A stretch of 31,810 nucleotides of DNA. Source: UMGS1781 sp045650705 (GTDB taxonomy: Bacteria; Bacillota; Clostridia; TANB77; CAG-508). The stretch's first letter is position 1. Each line of letters opens with the position of its first letter. Position numbers and translations under genes: made by a program. The stretch spans positions 1-31,810 of the forward strand of contig JAZRRK010000014.1 in the NCBI GenBank assembly GCA_045650705.1. The letters run 5' to 3'. The notes under the pieces were generated by a model, which did not search any database, was not told the DNA's origin, and saw only the letters and a list, made by a program, of their open reading frames with translations. This document shows, in pieces, positions 8,628 through 17,007 of this stretch.

Positions 8628-9056
8628 TTATTTCACTTCATATCCTTTTTTTTCTAATTCTTCTTTTAGTTTATCTTTAGTTTGTAATTCATCTTCTAGA
8701 ACAAACTCTGCATATGCTTCTGCATCAAATTTCATTACAATTTCATTACCATTATATTCTATTTCTCTGTTAATCTCATCTTTAAATGTATCAAGCATTT
8801 CCTTATATTCAGTATACATTTCTTCTGCATCTTTTGCATCTTCATATTTAAATGTAATTTTTACTTTATTAATTTTATCTTTCTTAAAAGAAAACTCTCT
8901 TTTGTCTTCATACTTCATTTTTTCTCCATCTAAATAACTTATTACTTCAAAATCTTTTGTCGCAACTAATCTATTTCCATAAAATGTTAGAATTAATACA
9001 ATTATTGTCACAACAAGAACTAAAGCTATTAATATTCCACATACCTTTTTCTTCAT
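8628..9056 (-). CDS. Membrane-anchored extracytoplasmic protein, unknown function
   Basis: The 142-residue protein has a basic start and one hydrophobic segment at residues 5-25 (GILIALVLVVTIIVLILTF), then a charged domain facing outside. There is no lipobox, since the Cys at residue 6 lies before the hydrophobic core, so it is probably anchored by the uncleaved helix. The soluble part, rich in Lys and Glu with repeated beta-strand-like stretches, vaguely recalls small YehR/DUF1307-type proteins, but no diagnostic motif supports that. Monocistronic: it has its own RBS (GGGAGGTAAATT) and a strong terminator. Confidence 0.65.
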   Translation of the reverse strand: MKKKVCGILIALVLVVTIIVLILTFYGNRLVATKDFEVISYLDGEKMKYEDKREFSFKKDKINKVKITFKYEDAKDAEEMYTEYKEMLDTFKDEINREIEYNGNEIVMKFDAEAYAEFVLEDELQTKDKLKEELEKKGYEVK

Positions 9057-9268
9057 AATTTACCTCCCATTTTTTATATTTTCATTATATCAAACACATA
9101 AAAATTAGTCTAGCTTTTTTTCGTTTTTTCCGATTTTTTTCTATGTCTTATTTTTTAATAATATCTCTTCCATTTTTTTGATTTTTGTCATATAATAATA
9201 ACCGGTAAATTATAATTATAATCTGCTATTTATTATTTATGTACCTTATGAAAGGAATGATTATAAGG

Positions 9269-10171
9269 ATGAAAAAAATTATTTTTAAAGGCTGTGGGAC
9301 AGCTATTATAACCCCATTTACTAATGAAGGAATTAATTTTACTGAATTTGAAAAATTACTAAATTATCAAGTTGATAATGGAGCTGATAGTATTATTGTT
9401 TGTGGTACCACAGGAGAATCTTCAACTATGTCTCTTGAAGAAAAAAAATCAGCTATTCAATTTGCTATAAAAGTGGTAAATAAAAGAGTACCAGTTATTG
9501 CAGGTACTGGTGGAAACTGTACTAAATCTGTAATTGAATTAACTCAATTTGCTGAAAGTACAGGTGCAGATAGTGTTTTAATTGTTACACCATATTATAA
9601 TAAAACTACTCAAGCTGGATTAATAGCGCATTATACAGCAATTGCAAATTCAACTCGTCTCCCTATTATTATGTATAATGTTCCTAGTAGAACTGGTTTA
9701 AATATTACACCTTCTACTTGTTTAGAACTTTCTAAGCTTGATAATATAGTTGCAATAAAAGAAGCTAGTGGGAATCTTTCTCAAGTTGCTGAAATCGCTT
9801 CTCTTTGTAGAGATAATTTACATATATATTCTGGTAATGATGATCAGATTTTACCAATACTTTCTGTTGGTGGTATTGGTGTTATTTCTGTACTTTCAAA
9901 CATAGTACCAAATACTGTTCATGAAATGACTGATAAGTTTTTTAATGGTAATGTAGCAGAAGCTACAAAACTTCAATTAGATACTTTAGAGCTTACCTCT
10001 AGTTTATTCTGTGAAGTAAATCCTATTCCAGTAAAATATGCTTTAAAAGTATTAGGATTTGATGTAGGAACTCCAAGATTACCTTTAGTTGAATTATCTG
10101 ATGCTGGTAAAGTTAAAGTAGAAAATGCATTAAAGAATTTTGGTTTATTAGGAGGTTCTAGGAATGATTAA
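9269..10171 (+). CDS. dapA: 4-hydroxy-tetrahydrodipicolinate synthase
   Basis: DapA condenses pyruvate with aspartate semialdehyde, the first committed step toward diaminopimelate and lysine. Recognised motifs are GTTGESSTMS (carboxylate site) near residue 47, YYNKTTQAGL near residue 110, the catalytic Tyr in MYNVPSRTG near residue 137 and the Schiff-base Lys in IVAIKEASG near residue 164. I place the start at the ATG at 9269 (MKKIIFKGCGTAIITPF, 300 residues), matching the family N-terminus. An ATG at 9239 would add 10 residues absent from relatives. The RBS is ambiguous (AAAGGA 12 bases upstream, TAAGG adjacent). A TATAAT at 9191-9196 is the probable -10. The end overlaps dapB by 8 bases. 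Confidence 0.95.
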   Translation: MKKIIFKGCGTAIITPFTNEGINFTEFEKLLNYQVDNGADSIIVCGTTGESSTMSLEEKKSAIQFAIKVVNKRVPVIAGTGGNCTKSVIELTQFAESTGADSVLIVTPYYNKTTQAGLIAHYTAIANSTRLPIIMYNVPSRTGLNITPSTCLELSKLDNIVAIKEASGNLSQVAEIASLCRDNLHIYSGNDDQILPILSVGGIGVISVLSNIVPNTVHEMTDKFFNGNVAEATKLQLDTLELTSSLFCEVNPIPVKYALKVLGFDVGTPRLPLVELSDAGKVKVENALKNFGLLGGSRND

Positions 10172-10883
10172 TGTTTTAATAAATGGTTTTAATGGAAGAA
10201 TGGGGCAAGAAGTATATAAACAAGTAGAACTTGCCGAAAATTTTAAATGTATTGCAGGTATAGATAAAGATAGTAATGTAAATGAAATTACAGATAAAGT
10301 TGATGTTATTATTGACTTTTCTACTCCTTGCGCTACACTTGATATGTTAAAATATGCAAAAGCTCATAATATTCCTATGGTAATTGCTACAACTGGATTT
10401 TCAAGTGAGCAACTAGAAATTATAAACAATTATTCAAAAAATTTACCTATATTTAAATCATCAAATATGTCTTATGAAACTAATTTAATGATTTCGATTG
10501 TTTCTAAAATAGCTAAAGAGCTTAAAAACTCTGATATAGAAATTGTTGAAACTCATCATAATCGCAAGGTAGATGCTCCTAGTGGAACTGCCTTAATGAT
10601 TGCTGATAGTATTAACAATGCCCTTGATAATTCTATGAAATATGAATTTGATAGACACAGCAAAAAAGCTCCTAGAGATAAAAAAGAAATTGGAATACAT
10701 TCTATACGTGGTGGAACAGAAGTTGGAAAACATTCTGTATTCTTCTTTGGAGAAAATGAGAGTTTAGAAATTTCTCATACAACAACCTCAAGAGCTGTAT
10801 TTGCTAATGGAGCTTTAAAAGCTGCAGAATTTATTATTAATAAGCCTAATGGTTTATATAATATGAATGATTTGATAAAATAA
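10164..10883 (+). CDS. dapB: 4-hydroxy-tetrahydrodipicolinate reductase
   Basis: DapB reduces the DapA product with NAD(P)H to tetrahydrodipicolinate. The 239-residue protein has the Rossmann-fold start INGFNGRMGQEV, the ATTGFS motif near residue 73 and the signature ETHHNRKVDAPSGTAL near residue 131, with the catalytic His pair and the Lys. It is slightly shorter than the usual 250-270 residues but has all the core motifs. It starts 8 bases inside dapA after GGAGG, so the two are translationally coupled. No lysine riboswitch is visible upstream of the pair. Confidence 0.95.
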   Translation: MINVLINGFNGRMGQEVYKQVELAENFKCIAGIDKDSNVNEITDKVDVIIDFSTPCATLDMLKYAKAHNIPMVIATTGFSSEQLEIINNYSKNLPIFKSSNMSYETNLMISIVSKIAKELKNSDIEIVETHHNRKVDAPSGTALMIADSINNALDNSMKYEFDRHSKKAPRDKKEIGIHSIRGGTEVGKHSVFFFGENESLEISHTTTSRAVFANGALKAAEFIINKPNGLYNMNDLIK

Positions 10884-10894
10884 ATAATTTTACA

Positions 10895-11063
10895 TTGCTG
10901 ACGTTTAATCTTATATATTTTAACTTGCGGTCTCCAGCCGCGGTTTATTAACTACTATATTCTAATTAATTATTACGATAACTACTATTATACTAAGAAT
11001 TGCACGCCTCCGGCTACTCAAAGGTCGACCTCGTTTGCAATATATAAGATTAGACGTCAGCAA
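10895..11063. repeat. Long palindromic element between dapB and rluA
   Basis: TTGCTGACGTTTAATCTTAT at 10895 and its near-perfect complement ending at 11063 (one mismatch) form arms of about 25 bp. The centre is a GC-richer stretch with small hairpins (TGCGGTCTCCAGCCGCGG). The architecture is like the ruvA-flanking elements but the termini are different, so it is a separate family. No coding sequence is visible. It may also serve as the dapAB terminator region. Confidence 0.7.
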
Positions 11064-11114
11064 GAGAAAATCTATAATAATTAAGATTTAAGCAAATTTA
11101 TAAAGGAGTACTTT

Positions 11115-11978
11115 ATGCGAACTTTAACAGTTAGTAAAAAATATAATAACAAAACACTTAATAGCTTTTTAATGGATTCTTTTTCTGAGCTTTCTATAAA
11201 CACTTTAAACAAAGCTCTTCGACAAAAAGATATAAAAATAAATGGAACTAGAGTTAAAGAAAATGTAATATTACATGAAAATGATACTGTCGCAGTATAT
11301 ATTACTGATGATTATTTATTTAAAAAAGTTAATATTGATGTTGTATACGAAGATGATAATATATTAGTTGTTAATAAGCCTTCTGGTATTGAAGTAATTA
11401 CTGAAAATAAGAACGACTCTTCTTTAACTAGTATTTTGTCAAATCAATACTCTTTTATCAGTCCTTGCCATAGAATTGATAGAAATACTACAGGATTAGT
11501 ATTATTTGCGAAAAACGAATCTGCTCTTAATATTTTATTAAACAAATTCAAAAACAAAGAAATAAAAAAATATTATAAATGTACAGTTTATGGTATTCCA
11601 AAAAAATCTTCAGATACATTAACAGCATATTTGTTTAAAGATAACAAAAAATCTATGGTATATATTTCTGATACTCCAAAAACAGGATACAAAAAAATTA
11701 TTACCTCATATAAAGTATTAGAAACTAATACAAAAAATAACACAAGCACTTTAGAAGTCGTTCTTGAATTTTCAGGTAGAACACACCAAATTAGAGCTCA
11801 TTTAGCTCATATTGGATTTCCAATAATCGGCGATGGAAAATATGGCAAAAATGAAATTAATAAAAAATTCAATAAAAAAACTCAGGACTTATGTTCTTAT
11901 AAATTACTATTCTCTTTTACAACAGATTCAGATATTTTGAACTATTTATCTGGAAAAAAGTTGAGATATGATTATTAA
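11115..11978 (+). CDS. RluA-family RNA pseudouridine synthase
   Basis: The 287-residue enzyme converts uridine to pseudouridine in rRNA or tRNA. An S4-like RNA-binding domain occupies residues 1-75 (NTLNKALRQKDIKINGTRVKEN). The catalytic domain begins YEDDNILVVNKPSG near residue 84 and includes the catalytic Asp in CHRIDRNTTGLVLFAK near residue 120 and FSGRTHQIRAHLAHIGFPIIGD near residue 220. The precise member (RluC, RluD or a Firmicute paralogue) cannot be assigned. RBS AAGGAGTA precedes the ATG. Its last 320 bases are duplicated at 14642-14965 (about 93% identical by eye), a sign that its 3' end has been involved in recombination. Confidence 0.93.
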   Translation: MRTLTVSKKYNNKTLNSFLMDSFSELSINTLNKALRQKDIKINGTRVKENVILHENDTVAVYITDDYLFKKVNIDVVYEDDNILVVNKPSGIEVITENKNDSSLTSILSNQYSFISPCHRIDRNTTGLVLFAKNESALNILLNKFKNKEIKKYYKCTVYGIPKKSSDTLTAYLFKDNKKSMVYISDTPKTGYKKIITSYKVLETNTKNNTSTLEVVLEFSGRTHQIRAHLAHIGFPIIGDGKYGKNEINKKFNKKTQDLCSYKLLFSFTTDSDILNYLSGKKLRYDY

Positions 11979-11993
11979 ATAAATACCATAGGC

Positions 11994-12026
11994 AAACACC
12001 CAAACTTTAATATTGTTTGGGTGTTT
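11994..12026. terminator. Terminator shared by rluA and prepilin 1
   Basis: AAACACCCAAAC pairs perfectly with GTTTGGGTGTTT around a 9-base loop, with T-rich sequence following on the plus strand. It lies between two convergent genes and can serve both. Confidence 0.85.
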
Positions 12027-12057
12027 ATTTGTATATATAATTTTAATAATAGTATAC

Positions 12058-12826
12058 TTAATATGTTAGAGAAGTACCATCTTCAAAATATACAACACTA
12101 TAATCACTAAAAGTATCCCATCCATCTATACTTTTCCATTCACTTTCAGTTCCTGAATAATAAACAGATAAATTTCCATTTGTGATAGAATCCTCTGCCA
12201 GTGTTGTTATTGTGCTAGGTAAGTAGACTGAACGTGAACCGAGAAATAGCCTGCCTTTCCAGCGTCGTTACCCCTTCAGGTAATTTTATGGTCCAATCTC
12301 CATTAGAATCAAATGCATTTCCTTTTACTACTCTAAGACTTGACCCCACAGATTTAATCTCATTCACTGGCCAATCAGTAAATGCTGGACTCCCTATTGT
12401 AGTAACTTCCTCTGGCAAAACTAAATCTTTTTGTACCATGTACTGTAAAGCATTATCTTCCATTGTAAATACACCATCTTCTACATGTACCACTCCAGCT
12501 TCTTCAAGTTGTTCCCAAGTATATGATGGAGTAGTTGTACCTGGTACATATACACCTGCAACTAGAGTAGTTGCTCCATTTCCATTTAAATAATCTATAT
12601 ATTCCTGTACATTATTAAAATATCTCTCTTCTCCGTCTATTATTCTATTAAATCCAGCAATGTTCCTTTCTCCCTCTTCTTTTGCTTTATAATCTTGTGT
12701 TGCTTTTTTTGATGTTCCTATTAAGTCACTGTTTACTACTACTGCTACTGTTACTGATACCAATATTAGCATTACTATTATTGTGATTATTAACGCTATT
12801 AGCGTTATACCTTTGTTATTTTTCAT
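12058..12826 (-). pseudogene. Prepilin-like protein with BspA-type leucine-rich repeats, frameshifted
   Basis: The intact frame (12215-12826, 203 residues) starts with the prepilin leader KNNKG and hydrophobic helix ITLIALIITIIVMLILVSVT. The body has LRR_5-like lines (LVLPEEVTTIGSPAFTDW, TIKLPEGVTTLERQA) and ends in an unrelated tail. Reading on in the next frame from 12250 gives FLGSRSVYLPSTITTL, then SVYYSGTESEWKSID, and a TAA at 12058. Dropping one base near 12247 joins the halves into a 255-residue protein. Family knowledge: prepilin peptidase would cut after Gly5; the usual Glu at mature position 5 is Ala here. A surface or pseudopilus role is inference. RBS GGAG precedes the ATG. Its leader region is close to that of the gene at 15033. 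Confidence 0.8.
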
Positions 12827-12938
12827 CTTTTATTCTCCTTTTAATTTATTGTTTTGAGTTCTTAAGAACCCCCAGTCGCCCTTTCGGGTGCCAGCCCCCT
12901 TGTTAAAGGGTCTTTTAATTAGATTTTTCTTCGATGCA

Positions 12939-12962
12939 CGGACGACCAATGGTCGCCCCTAC
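12939..12962. repeat. Short palindromic repeat, copy 2
   Basis: CGGACGACCAATGGTCGCCCCTAC. The flanks equal those of the copy at 80-103, and the central GACC/GGTC palindrome replaces GTGC/GCAC. This type of short repeat, built around GTAGGGGCG on the other strand, is common in gut Clostridia. Confidence 0.5.
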
Positions 12963-13084
12963 GTTTTGTTTTTTATGCGCAAAAAGTTGATATGCTTTTT
13001 AGACGCATTATTAATAAATGCGTTTTCACATACCAACTCTTATCCTTTTATATTTTATATATAATTTTTCTTCTATAAAATCAC

Positions 13085-13122
<38 letters not shown>

Positions 13123-13296
13123 AGCCTCAAGGCTTCTAACGTTTGTTATTCTCATGTTTTTCTCCTTTGATTTTTTTACGGGTCGCCGTAGACTGCGCCC
13201 CTACATTTGCTTTGCAATTAAATTTTATATAATATTAAATTATTTGTCAATATTTTTTCAAAAAATATTTTATATATATGAACATTTCTCATTAAA

Positions 13297-14352
13297 TTAA
13301 TCATCTTCTATATTTTTCCTTTGTTCTAATTGTTTTTTTGCTTTTTCTATGCTGTCAATAAATTTTTGCTCTAATATTTCTTTTGGTACATATTCTGTTA
13401 AATATTGTGCTACATGTATACCACTATTTTTCAATTCTAATAACTCAGCTATCATATCACTCTTTGTAGCACATAGTATAATTGCAATTGGAGGTTCTTC
13501 ACCTTCTGCTTTTTCATATTTATCTAGCCATTTCAAATATAATTCTACTTGTCCTTTATATTCTGGTCTAAATTTATCTAACTTTAATTCAACAACAACT
13601 AGTCTTTTCATTTTTCTATGGTAAAATAATAAATCAATGTAAAAATCTTCTCCATCTATGGTTATTCGTTTTTGTCTAGCTAAAAATGCAAAATCATTTC
13701 CCATTTCTAATATGAATCTTTCTATTTCATTTATAATTGCACCTTCTAAATCTCTTTCATTATATGTATCTTTCAATTCTAAAAAATCCAAAACATATGG
13801 ATCTCTAAAAAATAAATCTGGAGTCATTTTACTCTCTTTGTTTAATAATTTTAAATCATTTATTATTGTTTGTTCTGGTCTTTTTGATATTGCTGTTCTC
13901 TCGAACAATGCCGAATTCATTCTATCTCTTAATGTTCTAACAGACCAATTTTCGTTTATGCACATTGTTACATAAAACTCTCTTTCTAATTTGTTTTCTA
14001 CCTGTAATAATTCAACCAAATGTGACCAACTTAATTTTCTCGACACTGTCGAGAAAATTTCAAAATCATTAAAATATTCATATGCTTTCAACATTCTAAA
14101 TATATTTGGTCTACTATATCCTCTACCATATTTAATTATTAATCTCTGACTTATTTCTTCTATTACAGCTTTTCCATATTTAGCTTTTTCACAATTTAAC
14201 ACATTCTCTGTTATCTCTTTTCCTATCTTCCAGTATAGTAGTGTCATTTCACTGTTAACTTTTATTGTTACGTTTCTTTTTGTTTCCTCTATTCTCTCAA
14301 CAATTTTACTATATAAAATATCTATATTTATATTATCCAATTTTTCTTCCAT
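13297..14352 (-). CDS. DUF1016 (YhcG-type) PD-(D/E)XK nuclease domain protein
   Basis: The 351-residue protein matches the DUF1016 family. The N-terminal helical domain (residues 10-170) includes the family stretches LLYWKIGKEI, YGRGYSRPNIFRM and LSWSHLVELL. The C-terminal nuclease-like domain has DFAFLARQKRITIDGEDFYIDLLFYHRKMKRLVVVELKL-type sequence near residues 215-260; Asp in YIDLLFY and the Glu-x-Lys in VVELKLD fit the PD-(D/E)XK core. These proteins are predicted DNA nucleases often found in defence islands or beside restriction genes; none is present here. It is located between the two copies of the rluA 3' end. RBS AGGAGG precedes the ATG. Confidence 0.9.
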   Translation of the reverse strand: MEEKLDNINIDILYSKIVERIEETKRNVTIKVNSEMTLLYWKIGKEITENVLNCEKAKYGKAVIEEISQRLIIKYGRGYSRPNIFRMLKAYEYFNDFEIFSTVSRKLSWSHLVELLQVENKLEREFYVTMCINENWSVRTLRDRMNSALFERTAISKRPEQTIINDLKLLNKESKMTPDLFFRDPYVLDFLELKDTYNERDLEGAIINEIERFILEMGNDFAFLARQKRITIDGEDFYIDLLFYHRKMKRLVVVELKLDKFRPEYKGQVELYLKWLDKYEKAEGEEPPIAIILCATKSDMIAELLELKNSGIHVAQYLTEYVPKEILEQKFIDSIEKAKKQLEQRKNIEDD

Positions 14353-14641
14353 ATATGCTCCTCCTTCAGTTTAAATTATATTATTTGTTTTTTATTTGAC
14401 TTATTTATTTTTTTGGATTTATTTAGAATTAAATTTTTTTAATACAAAAATTATTTTGGCAATTAGAAATTTCGCCTTGAAAATATAGTCTATTTATAAC
14501 ATAATTTGTAATATATTGCAAGAAAAATCACTCGACATTTATCGACAAAACATTATTTTTATTAATCTCATTTTTGTCTTAATTCAAGTTAAATTTGGTA
14601 AGAAATTTTAATTTTTATGTGTCAAACAGAACCGTCCCTAT
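14353..14641. other. Intergenic region with REP-like junction sequence
   Basis: No gene is supported. It is A/T-rich and presumably holds the DUF1016 promoter on the minus strand. At 14618-14638, immediately before the rluA fragment, is GTGTCAAACAGAACCGTCCC, a short sequence I associate with REP-like repeats in Firmicutes. It marks the recombination junction. Confidence 0.4.
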
Positions 14642-14958
14642 TGCCATATATTTCTGACACTCCAAAAACAGGATATAAAAAAATTATTACTTCATACAAA
14701 GTATTAGAAACTAATACAAAAAATAACACAAGCACTTTAGAAGTCGTTCTTGAATTTTCAGGTAGAACACACCAAATTAGAGCTCATTTAGCTCATATGG
14801 GGTTCCCAATAATTGGTGATGGCAAATATGGTAAAAACGAAATTAATAAAAAATTCAACAAAAAAACTCAAGACTTATGTTCATATAAATTACTCTTCTC
14901 TTTTACAACAGATTCAGATATTTTAAACTATTTATCTGGTAAACAAATTGAAATATGA
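14642..14958 (+). pseudogene. Duplicated 3' fragment of the RluA-family gene
   Basis: From YISDTPKTGYKK to the stop, this repeats the last 105 or so residues of the pseudouridine synthase at 11115-11978, including GRTHQIRAHLAH and GFPIIGDGKYGKNE. It lacks the S4 domain and the catalytic HRIDR motif, so it cannot be an active enzyme. The DNA is about 93% identical by eye. A central stretch of roughly 100 bases is identical, while the flanks differ mostly at silent positions (CAT ATT GGA TTT against CAT ATG GGG TTC). Homology continues to about 14965, past the stop. An upstream ATG at 14617 in repeat sequence is probably not a real start. Confidence 0.9.
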
Positions 14959-14967
14959 TTATTAAAT

Positions 14968-15016
14968 AAAAAATATTGCATGTCACATTATATGTAACAC
15001 ACAATATTTTTTATAT
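14968..15016. terminator. Stem-loop between rluA fragment and prepilin 2
   Basis: AAAATATTG pairs with CAATATTTT around an interrupted second stem (TGTCAC...GTAACA) and is followed by T-rich sequence on the plus strand. It occupies the same position as the terminator at 11994-12026 in the other copy, but its sequence is unrelated. Confidence 0.6.
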
Positions 15017-15032
15017 TTAATTTCGTAATATA

Positions 15033-16052
15033 TTATAGTAAATACATTGCAGCCCATGCTTCACATTTTTCAAACTCACTTAGATATTCTAAATCTGAAG
15101 CAGTTTCCTCATCAAAATAGTTACAATCATGGAAATAGTTTTCTCCTTCTGTATTTGGCACAGCTCCCATATACCAAAGAGGATAACTCCCCATAGCCAT
15201 ATGCAAAATTCCATCATAGTTGGCAGATGCAATCGAACGGCTCCATAAAGTAACTAAACATCCTTCTGTTTCTATACTTTTGACTTTCAAATAAGCTTCA
15301 TTCCACAACAACTCTTCACCAACAAAATCTTCCGTATCCTCATCTTCGATATACTCAAGTTTAGTATCTATTGGCTTTCTTCCAGCATAATATCCTCCAT
15401 ATTCTAATATGCTTTCTACAGCTGTGTTAAATTCATCTTGAAACAAGTTCTCATTCCATTTATTTCCTAAATTTGCTTGCTCGCTTTCAAATGCATATGG
15501 TTCTATAAATATATCACTTTTTGATTTGTAATTTTCTCCATCTTTTTCTACTTTTTCTAATAATTCTTCTTCAGTTATTGGAACCCATACATATGACATA
15601 TAATTTTCTTGCACATCTGGAGCCGAATCCTCATCTTCATTTTCTTCCCAGTCTACTGTTTTCATTTGTTCCTCTGTTATTTGATATATTACTACTCCAT
15701 TTGCGATTGATTGTTCTGTTGATATTCCTGATACCACAAATCCAGCAGGAACTATTATTGAATCTCTTCCATCAGAATATACTGTTTTTTTAGTAGCAAC
15801 TACTCCTGGTGTTAAATATTCATCTGGATTTACATAATCTTCTACGCTTTGATATGGTTCTCCTTTTATTGTTACATTCATTCCATATGTTTGATCTGCT
15901 TCATATGCTGTTTTTGTATTTTCTCCTGCTCCTTGAGCAGTTCCTATTAAATCACTGTTTACTACTATTGATACTGTTACTGATACCAATATTAGCATTA
16001 CTATTATAGTAATTATTAACGCTATTAGCGTTATTCCTTTGTTGTTTTTCAT
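15033..16052 (-). CDS. Prepilin-like surface protein with FGE/SUMF-like C-terminal region
   Basis: The 339-residue protein starts with the same leader and helix as the gene at 12826 (KNNKGITLIALIITIIVMLI), then diverges after about residue 36 into an acidic extracellular part. PAGFVVSGIS, GVVIYQITEEQ, YVWVPITEEELLEK and EYGGYYAGRKP, in this order, resemble the formylglycine-generating-enzyme-like region found in many clostridial prepilin proteins; catalytic Cys residues for true FGE activity are not evident. The protein ends in an acidic, Cys-containing tail. The prepilin cut would fall after Gly5. It is intact, unlike its neighbour. Function is not known; a minor pilin or a type IV-like surface adhesin is possible. 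Confidence 0.8.
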   Translation of the reverse strand: MKNNKGITLIALIITIIVMLILVSVTVSIVVNSDLIGTAQGAGENTKTAYEADQTYGMNVTIKGEPYQSVEDYVNPDEYLTPGVVATKKTVYSDGRDSIIVPAGFVVSGISTEQSIANGVVIYQITEEQMKTVDWEENEDEDSAPDVQENYMSYVWVPITEEELLEKVEKDGENYKSKSDIFIEPYAFESEQANLGNKWNENLFQDEFNTAVESILEYGGYYAGRKPIDTKLEYIEDEDTEDFVGEELLWNEAYLKVKSIETEGCLVTLWSRSIASANYDGILHMAMGSYPLWYMGAVPNTEGENYFHDCNYFDEETASDLEYLSEFEKCEAWAAMYLL

Positions 16053-16181
16053 TTTTATTTTCTTTCTTTCTTTATAGGGTTGACCCTACATTTTTTATGC
16101 TTTTATTTTATACAATATTTAATATAAATGTCAATACTTTTTATTTTTTTGTTTTATATATGTTTATTTTTGCATATTATA

Positions 16182-16190
16182 TGTTATAAT
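16182..16190 (+). promoter_or_regulatory. Extended -10 promoter for the YwaF-like gene
   Basis: TGTTATAAT (16182-16190) is an extended -10 element; the -35 region is weak. Transcription would start near 16197, about 29 bases before the chosen ATG. Confidence 0.5.
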
Positions 16191-16225
16191 AGTAAAAAGT
16201 TTGTCGAATAATGGAGTGTTTCGTT

Positions 16226-16978
16226 ATGTACAATTTTTTTGATTTTTATAATAAAATACCAAAACAATTTGCATTTAAGAATTTTGGTTTTGAACATATA
16301 TGTGCAATTATTATTACTTTTTTAATTATTTATTTTTGGTTGATTTGGATAAAAAAATCTCCTCAATTAAAACAAAAAAAATTAATACAGATTTTTGCTA
16401 TTCTTGTTCCAATTGTAGAAATTTCTCATAATATTTGGTTATATATTGTGAATGATGCTAGTATTGTAGAACTTTTGTCTTTACATCTTTGTGGAATGCT
16501 AATGTATTTTATACCACTTGCTGTTTTTACTAAATTTACAGTTTTTAAAGACTTTATATTTGCAACATCAATTTTAGGAGGTTTTTTTGGAATAGTCTTT
16601 CCATCTGGAGTATCAGATACTTATCCTATATGGCACTTTCAAACACTTCAAACTTTCTTCTATCATGGTTTGCTAATATTGGTTCCAACTGCAATATTAA
16701 TTACAACAGATTATAGACCAACAATAAAAAGGTTCCACAGAGTTTTAGGATTATTTGCAATTATTGTAATATTAGCATTATCTGTTGATTTAGCTTTTGA
16801 CCAAAATTATTTATTCTTGCGAACTGCACCAGATATGCCATTACTTCATAATATGCAGTTAAATTTTGGTACTATTCCATATTTAATTTTTGCTTTTTTT
16901 GCTTTGCTAATTATTTGCATTCTAATACACTTACCATTTGATATTTATGCATATACCAGAAAAAAACAGCCTCTTTAG
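16226..16978 (+). CDS. YwaF/TIGR02206 family integral membrane protein
   Basis: About 250 residues with seven hydrophobic segments and the family features HICAIIITFLIIYFW near the first span, ELLSLHLCGMLMYFIPLAV in the middle and the conserved Pro-Ser-Gly stretch FGIVFPSGVSDTYPIWHFQTLQTFFYHGLLI. TIGR02206 proteins (B. subtilis YwaF) have no established function. I choose the ATG at 16226 because GGAG (16213-16216) lies 9 bases upstream; the in-frame ATG at 16211 overlaps that RBS. It ends in a terminator shared with the convergent neighbour. Confidence 0.85.
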   Translation: MYNFFDFYNKIPKQFAFKNFGFEHICAIIITFLIIYFWLIWIKKSPQLKQKKLIQIFAILVPIVEISHNIWLYIVNDASIVELLSLHLCGMLMYFIPLAVFTKFTVFKDFIFATSILGGFFGIVFPSGVSDTYPIWHFQTLQTFFYHGLLILVPTAILITTDYRPTIKRFHRVLGLFAIIVILALSVDLAFDQNYLFLRTAPDMPLLHNMQLNFGTIPYLIFAFFALLIICILIHLPFDIYAYTRKKQPL

Positions 16979-16997
16979 TATTGGGGCTGTTCTCATT
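16964..16997. terminator. Terminator between YwaF-like and CmpB-like genes
   Basis: ACAGCCTC and GGGGCTGT pair around a 9-base loop, with A-rich sequence before and T-rich sequence after. The left arm includes the last YwaF codons. It serves two convergent genes. Confidence 0.75.
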
Positions 16998-17007
16998 TTG
17001 TAAAATA

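Noticed and set aside
9057..9268. Lysine riboswitch upstream of dapA
   Set aside because: The gap is short, A/T-rich and lacks conserved helices of the lysine riboswitch; a simple promoter is visible instead.
14036..14060. TTTTCTCGACACTGTCGAGAAAA-type palindrome as an operator
   Set aside because: It lies within the DUF1016 coding sequence and encodes the conserved SRKLSW-region, so it is probably a coding coincidence.
14617..14641. ATG at 14617 as a genuine start for the rluA fragment
   Set aside because: The first residues come from REP-like repeat sequence with no RBS. The product would lack the catalytic Asp motif.
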